Assembly: GCF_041260665.1 (NCBI RefSeq)
Contig: NZ_JBGCCT010000045.1
Location: forward strand, 1 to 64,000
Length of the DNA stretch: 64,000 nt
Direction: 5' to 3'
From: Catenulispora sp. GP43
GTDB lineage: Bacteria; Actinomycetota; Actinomycetes; Streptomycetales; Catenulisporaceae
Shown: positions 7,837-16,191 of the stretch, piece by piece
Position numbering within the stretch: the first letter of the stretch is position 1
Layout: every line of letters begins with the position of its first letter
The notes under the pieces: generated by a model
Told to the model about the DNA's origin: nothing
Database searches by the model: none
Seen by the model: the letters and a program-made list of their open reading frames with translations, nothing else
Made by a program: the position numbers and the translations under genes

Positions 7837-9885
7837 ATGATCTCCCCTACGCCTCGGTCTCGACGGATCCGTTCGGCGGCGCTCACCGGGCTCGTCGTAG
7901 CTGCGGCCTCGTCCGGTCTCGCCGGCATGACGGTGACCGCGCAGGCTGACACCCCGAATGGACCCGGCCCCGTTTCGAACGGACCGATCGCCTTTATCAC
8001 CGACCACGGCCTGAACACCGCCCAACTGTGGGAGAACGTAAACCCCGACGGCTCGGGACTCACTGTGGTCCCGACCGGGGTGCTGCCCCCGGGGATTTCG
8101 GCGAACCAATATCCTCAACCGATCGACCGCCTGAACTTCTCCCCGGACGGCACGATGGCGATCTACCACTCCTGGGGGCTCTGCACCTACCTGTCGAATG
8201 CGGATGGATCCGGCGCGCGGGTGCTGGCGGCGGACCCCGGCGACGACTGCCAGCACGCGATTCTCGGTGCCAGCCCACTGACTGTGGTCGGCTGGACGCC
8301 GGGCAACAAGCTGCTCGTCGAGGACTCGCACGGCGCAATCAGTACCGTGAATCCCGATGGCAGCGGGAAGACTGTTATCGGCCGATCCCCGGGCACCGGC
8401 TACACCCTCGACGGTGTCTCGGCCACCGGGGCCCTCCTGTTCGACGCCGCCGGCGGGCTCGCGGTCTTGGACCCCGGCTCGACGACACCTCGCACGCTCC
8501 CCGTCATCCAGCCGGAGTACCCCGGTGCCCAGCCGGGTTACCAAGCCCAATTCTCTCCGGACGGAACGCAGGTTGCCTTCCTGGACACTCCGCCCATCCC
8601 TCCCGGCACCGGTGAGGCCGACGCCCCCTTTCCCCAGCTCTTTGTGGTGCCGACAAACGGGAGCACCGCGCCGCGGGAGATCACGGCGCCCACCAAGACC
8701 ACGGTGATCGATTTCGCCTGGTCCCCGGACGGAACACAGCTCGCCTACTCAACCATTCGCACCATCTCCACCGTCGGCGTCGGCGGCGGGACGCCGATCG
8801 TCGTCGACGACAACCTCGGGAACGGCGAGTATTTCCGAGTCACCAGCTGGCACAACGGTCCGATCCGGCCACCCCGCACCACCGACCGGGTCGACGGACC
8901 AGACCGCGACTCGACCGCCGTCGCCGCGTCACAGTTCTCCTATGCGAACCACGGAGCCGGCGGACGCCAGGCGACCTCGGCGGTCATCAGCCGGGACAAC
9001 CAATTCGCCGACGCCCTCGGTGGCAGCGCGCTCGCTGCTGAGAAGGACGGCCCACTGCTCCTGACTTCGACCGCAACCCTGAACCCCGCGGTCGGCAACG
9101 AACTGAGGCGCATCCTGGCTCCCGGCTCAACGGTCTACGTCCTCGGCGGCGTCAACGCCCTCAGCCCGACCGTCGCACAGCAGATCACAGCGCTCGGATT
9201 CAGGGTCGATCGGCTCGCCGGACCCGACCGTTTCTCGACGTCGGTGTCCATCGCGAAAGCGATCAGCCCAGACCCGCACACCCTGATGGTCGCCACCGGC
9301 GACAACTTCCCCGACGCACTCACCGCCGGCGCCGCCGCCGCGCAGGATCCGGCGGGGGGCGTCGTGGTGCTGAGCGACGACGACGTACTTCCCAGTGGAA
9401 CCAAGGCATACCTTTCCGTCGTCAACCCAGCCGTGACGCACGTCTACGGCATCGGGGGCCAAGGCGTCGCGGCGCTCCGCGGCACTTTCCCCAGGTGGGA
9501 CGGCCGCGTCACACCGCTCGCCGGCGCTGACCGCTTCGCCACGGCGGCGGCGGTCGCTTCGAGTACCTTGTTCACGGTGCACGGCCCAGTGGGGTACGTG
9601 GGCCTGGCAACCGGGTTGAGCTGGCCGGACGCGCTATCCGGCGGTGCGCTCATCGCCACCCAGCACGGCCCACTTCTCCTGACCGACGGGTGGTCCCCGA
9701 CACCGGCATCCGAGCAGGCCGTCCTGCAGAGACTGGCTCCCCACTTGTCCGGCCTTGTGGCATTCGGTGGCCTCGATGCCCTCGAACAAGGCCTGCAGGA
9801 CAGCGCCTCGGACTCCGCCCTCGGCGTGAACCGCTACTTCTACTACGAGAACCGGCAAGATCCGATCCTGCCCCCAGCTCGCTGA
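7837..9885 (+). CDS. Secreted protein: beta-propeller (PD40/TolB-like) plus three cell-wall-binding repeats
   Basis: 682 residues from the ATG at 7837. A signal peptide covers about residues 1-37 (RSAALTGLVVAAASSGLAG, cleavage near AQA-D). Residues about 45-345 contain several PD40/WD40-like blades marked by SPDGT motifs (NFSPDGTM, QFSPDGTQ, AWSPDGTQ). Residues about 350-665 hold three cell-wall-binding repeat 2 units (PF04122), each with a DR-x-G-x-DR-x-ST/AT-type start, a FPDAL/FADAL/WPDAL motif and a LGG/GGxxAL end. The protein is expected to sit on the cell surface through these repeats. Ligand unknown. The upstream open frame to 7288 lacks coding character and is excluded. Confidence 0.9.
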   Translation: MISPTPRSRRIRSAALTGLVVAAASSGLAGMTVTAQADTPNGPGPVSNGPIAFITDHGLNTAQLWENVNPDGSGLTVVPTGVLPPGISANQYPQPIDRLNFSPDGTMAIYHSWGLCTYLSNADGSGARVLAADPGDDCQHAILGASPLTVVGWTPGNKLLVEDSHGAISTVNPDGSGKTVIGRSPGTGYTLDGVSATGALLFDAAGGLAVLDPGSTTPRTLPVIQPEYPGAQPGYQAQFSPDGTQVAFLDTPPIPPGTGEADAPFPQLFVVPTNGSTAPREITAPTKTTVIDFAWSPDGTQLAYSTIRTISTVGVGGGTPIVVDDNLGNGEYFRVTSWHNGPIRPPRTTDRVDGPDRDSTAVAASQFSYANHGAGGRQATSAVISRDNQFADALGGSALAAEKDGPLLLTSTATLNPAVGNELRRILAPGSTVYVLGGVNALSPTVAQQITALGFRVDRLAGPDRFSTSVSIAKAISPDPHTLMVATGDNFPDALTAGAAAAQDPAGGVVVLSDDDVLPSGTKAYLSVVNPAVTHVYGIGGQGVAALRGTFPRWDGRVTPLAGADRFATAAAVASSTLFTVHGPVGYVGLATGLSWPDALSGGALIATQHGPLLLTDGWSPTPASEQAVLQRLAPHLSGLVAFGGLDALEQGLQDSASDSALGVNRYFYYENRQDPILPPAR

Positions 9886-9928
9886 AATACCGCACGGGCA
9901 CACCTCAAGACCGACAAGACGCGTCACG

Positions 9929-9948
9929 GCCCCGTCAGTCGACGGGGC
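9929..9948 (+). terminator. Terminator hairpin after the cell-wall-binding gene
   Basis: GCCCCGTC-AGTC-GACGGGGC, eight base pairs with a four-base loop, 44 bases after the stop codon. Followed by TGTTGG only, so termination efficiency is uncertain. Confidence 0.65.
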
Positions 9949-10212
9949 TGTTGGACGCGCAGTCACGCGCCGTTCCCCTCGTTGGCGTCATCGAGTATGG
10001 CTGGAGAAGCCTGATCCACCGCGAAGCGATCACGATCAGCGCGGGAAATCCACCCCACGAAAACTGCGATCCTGCAGCTCATGCACATTTCGTTGGTCGC
10101 CCAGCGACCCCATACCGCTACCGCAATGGCTGGGGTAGTCGCTCGACCTGCGGCCAGCCGGATACCTTCCGGGGCCGCGGTCCTGAGGCTCGGGCCCGGG
10201 TCGCTTGTCTGT

Positions 10213-10422
10213 TCAGATCTTGTTGATGGCGGCATGGATGCCGTAGCGCGAGGTCTTGCCTTGCGCCGGGACGTAATGCGGGCGCTCGTCGAGTTGACGA
10301 CCTTGTATTCGGCTCGGGTGACCCGGCCCACTTAGAAGGGGGACTTGCCGCGGGCGTGGAACGCCGAGTTCATCGGCACCACGTTCGCCGTGATGTCGAC
10401 CGAGCTCTCGGCGGCGAAGCCG
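10213..10422 (-). pseudogene. Remnant of SAM-dependent methyltransferase (3' end)
   Basis: This segment aligns by eye along its length with the 3' end of the intact methyltransferase gene at 19779-20633, including the same stop position and shared runs such as GATGTCGACCGAGCT and TTGACGACCTTGTA. An in-frame TAA replaces a Trp codon (within GCCCACTTAGAAG), and a frame change separates the VGRVTRAEYKVVN part from the terminal RYGIHAAINK part, so it cannot encode the protein. Just before it (about 10125-10170) lies a match to the 3' end of the double-HTH gene 19248-19757, so the remnant preserves the junction of that gene pair. Confidence 0.85.
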
Positions 10423-10742
10423 AGGTGAGAGTGAAACGGTGCTCTGGGAGACGATCCTCTCCCCTCTGGCCACGGCGTTTGCGCCATGATGACCACGATC
10501 TGAGCGCGTCACCCCGAGTGCGGGACCCGCCGCTGAGGGCGATAGTGGCTTAGTGTCCTTCCGCTCCGGTCCCGGCCGGAGAGTTTCACACTGACCACGT
10601 TGACGCTGGTTATCGTCTCGGCCCCCATGGAACACCCACCCAAGGCGGACCCCATGAGAGTCTGGAGGAAGGTCTATGACCGCTTCCGCGGGTGCCAGTG
10701 GTCGCCACCGTGGTCAACATCGGCGGCGACCACAAGGTTCTG
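10423..10742. other. Non-coding segment beyond the integrase 3' end
   Basis: 320 bases between the methyltransferase remnant and the integrase stop codon. This is where an attachment site would be expected, but no tRNA 3' end and no obvious repeat of another window segment was found. No convincing ORF. Confidence 0.4.
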
Positions 10743-12155
10743 TTACTGCTCCGAGACGTCAGGCTCGGTCGCCAGGTTCGACGCGCCCGGCTCCTCCCAC
10801 TTCAACGCTTCCTCGATGCGCTTTCGATCTTGGCCTTGCTGGCCGTCGACGCACTTGGCATAGGTGGACAGCAGCATCTCGACACTGTGTCCTGCCCACT
10901 CGGCCACCTGCGGGGCGCTGACCCCGGCGTTGAGCCAGGTGGAGACGGCGGCGTGCCGGAGGTCGTAAGGCCGCTTGCCCATAGGCGAGTCCACCTGGGC
11001 GGGGGACAGTACGTCCTTGCGAGCCCTCGCCCAGATCGACGCGAAACTGCTGTAGCGGATGTCCTCGCCGTTGGCACGGACGAACAACCGCCCGTCCGGC
11101 GCGGTGCCGAACTTCTCGATATGCGTCCGTAGGTGCGCTACGAGCTCCGGATGGACGGGAACCGTGCGGCTTTCATGCTTCGCTCGGTGTTTGAGGGCCT
11201 TGCGGGGACTGTCGTCTCCGTCGTCGCTCCACGCGGTGCCGACATACGGAGTGGACTCGGCGAAGCAAAGCGTTCCCCAGCCGGTCTTAGGCAGCGTGCA
11301 GTCTTGGACCCGCAAGGCCAGGACCTCGGCCGGGCGTAGCGCGGCGAAGTACATGGTGGCGAAGAACGCCACGTACCGCTCGCCGGTCCAACCTTGGTCG
11401 GCGACGGCGGCGATCAGCTTGCGTGCTTGATCCGGGTTCACCACGACACGGCGGTCGACGGTGCTGGACTTGCGCGGCCGCGCAGTGCTGATCCGATCCA
11501 GCGGGTTGCGGTCCAGCAAATCGAGCTCGATCGCGTACTTGATCGCCCCCGAGAGCCCTTTCATCTTGTTCTGGTACGTGTTCGGCGCGTACGGCTTGCC
11601 GGACGGGCTGATGGTGGTGGCCTCGTAGGCGATGCGCGCAGTGCGCGGATTCCGCAGCGCCGTTACCGGCATCGAGTGGGTGCGGACCCAGTCGATCGAC
11701 GTCGCGTACTCGGCCGGCGGATCCCCGGCCTCGCGGGCGAGCAGGTTGAAGGACCAGTTCACCAGGGCGGTGAACACCTCGTCGTAGTCCGGCATGCCGT
11801 TCCGATCACGCACCAACGCGAGGGTGGTGGTGGCCAGCGACGCCGCAAGGGCTCGACGGCTGCCGGGCTCGAGGGTCGGCCATTTCATGTCCAGGAAAGC
11901 CACCACGTGGTCGTACCAGGACACGTCGGCTGCCTTCTGCCGGGCCTCGGATTCCGGCAGCCCCGACTCGTCATCGAACGCCTCGCCTCGGCGCTGCGCG
12001 AGCAGCAGCTCCGCTCGGCGGCTGTCAGCAAGCGCTCTGGTGGCGAAGTTGGTGCAGAAGGTCCGTCCCCCGACGATCCAGCGGAGCTGGTAGGACGCCC
12101 CCTTGGTGAGTTGTCGGGTCTGAATGCTCCAGATCCGGACGTCGTAGCTGTTCAC
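10743..12155 (-). CDS. int: Tyrosine site-specific integrase
   Basis: 470 residues. The C-terminal catalytic domain (about 240-440) shows the active-site set: Arg in AALRPAEVLALR, the DLRH box with Arg in RPYDLRHAAVSTWL, His in WAGHS, and the nucleophile Tyr in MLLSTYAKCV. The N-terminal part contains an arm-binding-like region and a core-binding SAM-like domain. Start is a GTG with AGGAG seven bases upstream. It is followed upstream on the same strand by the excisionase gene, as in actinobacterial integrative elements. Expected to recombine attP and attB; the att sites were not identified. Confidence 0.93.
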   Translation of the reverse strand: MNSYDVRIWSIQTRQLTKGASYQLRWIVGGRTFCTNFATRALADSRRAELLLAQRRGEAFDDESGLPESEARQKAADVSWYDHVVAFLDMKWPTLEPGSRRALAASLATTTLALVRDRNGMPDYDEVFTALVNWSFNLLAREAGDPPAEYATSIDWVRTHSMPVTALRNPRTARIAYEATTISPSGKPYAPNTYQNKMKGLSGAIKYAIELDLLDRNPLDRISTARPRKSSTVDRRVVVNPDQARKLIAAVADQGWTGERYVAFFATMYFAALRPAEVLALRVQDCTLPKTGWGTLCFAESTPYVGTAWSDDGDDSPRKALKHRAKHESRTVPVHPELVAHLRTHIEKFGTAPDGRLFVRANGEDIRYSSFASIWARARKDVLSPAQVDSPMGKRPYDLRHAAVSTWLNAGVSAPQVAEWAGHSVEMLLSTYAKCVDGQQGQDRKRIEEALKWEEPGASNLATEPDVSEQ

Positions 12156-12224
12156 GTACGTACTCCTGGTGGTGCGGGGCGGCCCGGCGGGTGGCTGCCG
12201 GGCCGCAGTGGTGGTGCGGGTGGG

Positions 12225-12458
12225 TCAGCGCTTCGTCTCTTCGCAGTCGGCGAGGAACGCGTCGAGATCGGAGCGACGGATGCGGATGGAGCCGTTGGGC
12301 AGGCGCAGGCTCGCAGGGCCTTTGCGCCGGGACCGCCAGCGGTAGAAGGTCGCCCGGCTGACACCGAGCTCGGCGATGACTTGCGGGATACTTAGCAACT
12401 CGTCGTCTGCGGAGCCCCGCCGTCGGGGGATGGACTTGGGGAAGTGAGTGGGCGGCAT
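12225..12458 (-). CDS. xis: Excisionase-type helix-turn-helix protein
   Basis: 77 residues. The centre reads LLSIPQVIAELGVSRATFYRWRSRRKGP followed by RLPNGSIRIRRSDLDAFL, the AlpA/MerR-like winged helix found in recombination directionality factors of actinobacterial elements. It lies 69 bases upstream of the integrase in the same direction. Likely controls excision and perhaps int expression. Confidence 0.85.
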   Translation of the reverse strand: MPPTHFPKSIPRRRGSADDELLSIPQVIAELGVSRATFYRWRSRRKGPASLRLPNGSIRIRRSDLDAFLADCEETKR

Positions 12459-12751
12459 GCGGTCTCCCCGGTGGTGGCGGTGCGGCGTGGCGGCGGATTC
12501 AGCTCATCGGCAGCGCCGGAATTCCTCCCTTCGGCGGTATACACGGACATCGACGCCAGGCAGCACGTGGACGGTAGCTCGACTTCGTCAGAAATGGTCG
12601 GGAATGGAAGAGAGTCCTGCGACGGTCGGCAGGGCTTGTCGTCCCAGGTCACGGACTCCGGGAAGTCCAGGTCTCGCCATGTTTCGACGAGGTCTAGGAC
12701 ATCCGGCTCCAACCGGCCGCAGATCTCGGATCCACACTCGCCGCCGCTCAT
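12392..12751 (-). CDS. Small hypothetical protein coupled to the DNA methyltransferase (tentative)
   Basis: 119 residues. The start ATG overlaps the methyltransferase stop as ATGA, which favours a real, coupled gene. The first 45 residues (GECGSEICGRLEPDVLDLVE onwards) are acidic and look protein-like; the second half is Ser/Thr/Pro rich and its last 67 bases overlap the excisionase gene in another frame. No family recognised. It could be shorter, or a chance frame. Confidence 0.4.
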   Translation of the reverse strand: MSGGECGSEICGRLEPDVLDLVETWRDLDFPESVTWDDKPCRPSQDSLPFPTISDEVELPSTCCLASMSVYTAEGRNSGAADELNPPPRRTATTGETACRPLTSPSPSPDGGAPQTTSC

Positions 12752-13707
12752 GCCGCAGACTCCGCGGCCTCGTCCGACACGTATGCGTCGTCCGCAAGGC
12801 GGGTAAGAACGTGAACCTCTTCATGGCACACCAGATGGACCGGGATCCCCGCGGCGTTCTGCGCACGAGTGTGGGCGAGCTGGAAGAACGACGGGCGCGG
12901 TACGAGCTTGTCCTCGCGGACACCGGCCAACAGCGCCACGCATCGCTCGAGGGGCTCGAAACCGGCATCGATCGCGGCCCGCCAGGCCCGCCCCGGAACG
13001 TCGCAGAATTCGCCGCTGCGCCGGAACGGCCGGGTCGTCATCACCAGGTGCCCGCCGGGCTTGAGGAGCTGGTAGCAGCCTTCGAGGATCTCCCGGAACC
13101 CGGTGAACAAGTCGTCCAGACTGTGGTGGGCGAGGTTGCCGCGGTCGCGGCTGTAGCGAAAGTCGCTCTTGGCGATCCCGCTGTGGCCGGAATCGCGCGT
13201 GGAACGGACGTGTCCGTGCAGCGAGCTTCCGTAGGGCGGCGAGGTGAGTACGAGTGCCGCCTTGCCGATCGTGTCCGATCCGACAAGGCGAACGATGTCA
13301 CGGGCATCGCCCTGGACCACCGCTGCGTAGCCAGGCGCGCCCCGGTCGGTGGCGTGCTCGACGTTACGCCGGGCCAGGTCGGCCCAGTGCGGTTCGTACT
13401 CCACACCGAGCGCCATCCGGTCGGCGTGGACCGCCTCGACCAGCGTCGTCCCGATGCCGGCCATCGGGTCGATGACGAGGTCGCCGGGCTGGGTGTAGTG
13501 GGTGATGGCATGCTCGGCGATCGCCGGCAGCATCTTGCCGGGGTGCGCCATGGATTCCGGCAGGTACCGGCCCTTGCGCTGGGTCTTGGAGTCGGCCTGA
13601 GCGCACGGCCAGACGGAGCCCAGCGGGATCTCGCGACGGGACTCGGGGTCGAGCTCTGGGAATGGAAGCGGGGTGGCCAATGCCTGCTCCTTCGTCAGCA
13701 GCAGCAC
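12748..13707 (-). CDS. Site-specific DNA methyltransferase (N4-cytosine/N6-adenine type)
   Basis: 319 residues. The SAM-binding motif I is DPMAGIGTTLVEA (Asp80 onward) and the catalytic motif IV is TSPPY (155-159), the sequence most often found in N4-cytosine enzymes. Motif I precedes IV, as in alpha/gamma arrangements. The segment VMTTRPFRRSGE and the C-terminal HLVCHEEVHVL are conserved in methylases carried by actinobacterial integrative elements. No restriction endonuclease gene is next to it, so it is probably an orphan that protects the element or regulates it. Same strand as xis and int. Confidence 0.9.
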   Translation of the reverse strand: MLLLTKEQALATPLPFPELDPESRREIPLGSVWPCAQADSKTQRKGRYLPESMAHPGKMLPAIAEHAITHYTQPGDLVIDPMAGIGTTLVEAVHADRMALGVEYEPHWADLARRNVEHATDRGAPGYAAVVQGDARDIVRLVGSDTIGKAALVLTSPPYGSSLHGHVRSTRDSGHSGIAKSDFRYSRDRGNLAHHSLDDLFTGFREILEGCYQLLKPGGHLVMTTRPFRRSGEFCDVPGRAWRAAIDAGFEPLERCVALLAGVREDKLVPRPSFFQLAHTRAQNAAGIPVHLVCHEEVHVLTRLADDAYVSDEAAESAA

Positions 13708-13809
13708 CCTCGGTTGGGTGCCTGTCTGTAGACAAAGGCAGCCGGCTCACGCGGGGCCGGGGTCTAGTGATGATCTTTGACCCCGCCGGGCTCGTAGCAG
13801 GGTTTGCGT

Positions 13810-14826
13810 CTAATCCAGAGGGCTGATGAGACGCATGGTTCCTTCAGTCGTCCGATTCACCAGGCGCAGATGCTCGGGGTCTTGTGGCAGTCGTACTGCG
13901 TCGGCGGCGATGTCGACGACTGTCCCGAAGAACAGCCGACGCACCGCATCGCTCCCAGTCGGTTCGCTTGCCGCCGGGCCCGTGACGATGCCGCGCAGGC
14001 ACCATCCCGGCTCCTCATGTCCGATGAACCGTAGCCGATGGAACCCGCCGGAGACTGGGATGTAGGACTGCAGTTGGACACCGAAGATGCCGAGACGCTC
14101 CCTGACTTCGCGGCCTGCTTCTTCGAACTCATGCTTGTTGACTTGGCGGAGAAGATTCCAGTCCTCGCCCTCCTCGAGCTCGAACAACTCGAGGGCCAGC
14201 GTGTCACCGCCCACTGAAACCTCGATCCGGTCCAACGCGGGCCCGGCCTGGTCCAAGGTATTGAGCGTCATGCCCGGTACCAGGGGAACAAGCAGGCGCC
14301 CCAGATCGACGCGCCCGGTCCGGGCGTCGGGCACCACATCGATCGATCGCGGTGTTACCGCGCTGGACCGGGCGACGGAACTCGCAGGGACCTGAGCCAG
14401 ATCTAGCCCTTCGTCCTCCACGACCTTTGCCAGCTCGGTAAGGCGGTCAGTCAGCGCCGTATCAGAAACGGAGTCGCGTGTCAGAAATGCTGTGATCGGT
14501 GCGAGGAGCATGTCCAGCGTGAAGAGCCTGTCGTTCGGGTCGCGCTGCGTCACGATCTTTGCCAGCCGCTCCGGCTCACCTTCCAACAGCGGAGGCTGCG
14601 ATGCCGGTCGGTTTTCCAGCAGGGCAGCCATGGCTGGCCCCAGTTCCCGAGTCGGCAGTTCGTCCCACGCGTTGTCGAGGACGAAATCGCCAGAGAGGTA
14701 CGTAAGAAGTACCTCAGCTTCCAATAGCTCGTCATCCGTCATAGAACGCTTGACGCCTGCGCGCAACCAGCCGTCCCGGCGGGCGGCTGTGATCAGGGTA
14801 AGTGCGTTCCCCACCGATGGCCTCAC
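13810..14826 (-). CDS. DUF3710-like protein coupled to a type VII-like effector gene
   Basis: 338 residues. The C-terminal two thirds (about 165-335) resemble DUF3710: RVDLGRLLVPLVPGM, a strand with LALELFELEEGEDWNLL, VRERLGIFGVQL, then GWCLRGIVTGPAA and a closing DVVxxR-like strand. The N-terminal 150 residues are helical and not recognised. The start overlaps the stop of the upstream WXG-like gene (ATGA), so the two are translated together. A chaperone or immunity role for that partner is possible but only inferred from position. Confidence 0.7.
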   Translation of the reverse strand: MRPSVGNALTLITAARRDGWLRAGVKRSMTDDELLEAEVLLTYLSGDFVLDNAWDELPTRELGPAMAALLENRPASQPPLLEGEPERLAKIVTQRDPNDRLFTLDMLLAPITAFLTRDSVSDTALTDRLTELAKVVEDEGLDLAQVPASSVARSSAVTPRSIDVVPDARTGRVDLGRLLVPLVPGMTLNTLDQAGPALDRIEVSVGGDTLALELFELEEGEDWNLLRQVNKHEFEEAGREVRERLGIFGVQLQSYIPVSGGFHRLRFIGHEEPGWCLRGIVTGPAASEPTGSDAVRRLFFGTVVDIAADAVRLPQDPEHLRLVNRTTEGTMRLISPLD

Positions 14827-16115
14827 TGCCGCCTCCTCTTCCTCAGACCGCCGAGAGTCAATCCCACTATCAATCCAGTGGAAGTGACCGGATCAGCTGC
14901 AGTTGCGTCGGGTATGTGGAGGTCAGATGCTACCGTGGCGGCCGCCTCAGGAGCCCCTTCCCGAGTCTCGTTCCTCTCCTTGATCTCGTTGGCCAGTTCC
15001 TCATCTGCCGACGCGGTCTCGATTCCGCTCTCGGTGCCTATTGAGGGAGGTGCAGGGAAGGCGCCAGGATCGGGTAGCCCTTCAACCTTGATCCTTTGGC
15101 CGCCCGACTCCCATCGGTGGGTGGCGGCCATGCTCCCCGGTGGTGGACCCTCTTCACCTTCCTCGCCGCCCTTGCCCTTGCCGCCCATGCGTGACGCGCC
15201 CAGGTACGCCGCATCGTGGGCGAGATCGTCCCAGTGCCCCTGAAGCCCGTCACCGGTTGCTTTGATGGCGAGGCCGGCTGTGGTCACCTCAGGGGCAGTC
15301 GCAGCGATGAGATCGTCGGCGCCGGCGAGGCCGGCGGTGACGACGTCCAGGCCGGGGACCTCGACGGTGAGGACGGCGATGCCGTTGAGGATGGGGGCGA
15401 GGACGGCGGCGATCTGGCCGATCTCGCCGGACCATTGGGCGATCTTGCCGCCGGCCTCGGACAGGACCTCGCCGACGTGCTGCCACCAGTGCTTGTTGTG
15501 GATGCCGTCGGATTGAGCGTGATGCAGAGCCTTGGCACATTCCTTGCCGGCGGCTTCGAGGTCGTCGTGGGCTTGCCGGGCCTGTGCGGCGAGGGCGGCC
15601 AGACGGCCCTTGGCGTCGGACAGCGCCTTCTGGGCATTGTCGTGGGCTGTTTGGGCGTCTGAAGCGGCCTTCGGGTCGGTGCCGGCCTGGGCTGATTTCA
15701 GATCATCGGCTGCGTTGTTGGCGTTGTCGTTGGCGCGGGTGACCTCGATGTCGGCGTCTTGGCCCTGGCGTAGGGCGGCATCCGCTTTGTCCTGTGCGGC
15801 TTGCAGCTTGGGCCAATACGCGGCTAATGCGTCGGAGGCCTCACCATAAGAGACGTACAGCTTCTCCAGCCGGCCGGGTAGGGGGCCGAAGGTGGCCTTG
15901 AAGGCGTCCGCGGTTTGCCCGACCCACGCCAGCGCGTTGGTGTCGCTGCCGAATGACTTCAAGGCAGACAACGAGTCTTCGGCATCGTGGGAGAAGTCGC
16001 CGAACTCCTTCGCGAGATCCTGGATCGATTCCACGACGCCAGGAGTTGGATCCCCGTCCAGACCCAACACGTCCCACCCGTTTGGGCGCACCACTGGAAA
16101 GCCCCCGATTCCCAC
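14823..16115 (-). CDS. WXG-like type VII secretion substrate without a recognisable toxin domain
   Basis: 430 residues. Residues about 8-215 are almost entirely helical and contain a W-x-GQTADAFK turn (near residue 65) in a two-helix WXG100-like hairpin, then a long coiled coil rich in Ala, Gln and Asp. Residues about 215-320 are hydrophobic-amphipathic and begin HHAQSDGIHNKHWWQHVG. The same architecture and many identical residues open the RHS protein at 22139. After about residue 320 the sequence is an acidic, Gly/Glu/Pro-rich linker ending in a short hydrophobic stretch and RKRRRQ. No catalytic domain is seen, so it may be a truncated effector, a decoy or a structural partner. Confidence 0.75.
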   Translation of the reverse strand: MGIGGFPVVRPNGWDVLGLDGDPTPGVVESIQDLAKEFGDFSHDAEDSLSALKSFGSDTNALAWVGQTADAFKATFGPLPGRLEKLYVSYGEASDALAAYWPKLQAAQDKADAALRQGQDADIEVTRANDNANNAADDLKSAQAGTDPKAASDAQTAHDNAQKALSDAKGRLAALAAQARQAHDDLEAAGKECAKALHHAQSDGIHNKHWWQHVGEVLSEAGGKIAQWSGEIGQIAAVLAPILNGIAVLTVEVPGLDVVTAGLAGADDLIAATAPEVTTAGLAIKATGDGLQGHWDDLAHDAAYLGASRMGGKGKGGEEGEEGPPPGSMAATHRWESGGQRIKVEGLPDPGAFPAPPSIGTESGIETASADEELANEIKERNETREGAPEAAATVASDLHIPDATAADPVTSTGLIVGLTLGGLRKRRRQ

Positions 16116-16191
16116 GCTTCGCCACCGCCATCCCTAGCAGTGTTCTGCTTTACCTCGACGCGTGACGGTGCACGAGTGTACAAAGACCTGC

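Noticed and set aside
11394-12395. 333-codon plus-strand frame opposite the integrase
   Set aside because: Antisense shadow; the integrase frame has all catalytic residues.
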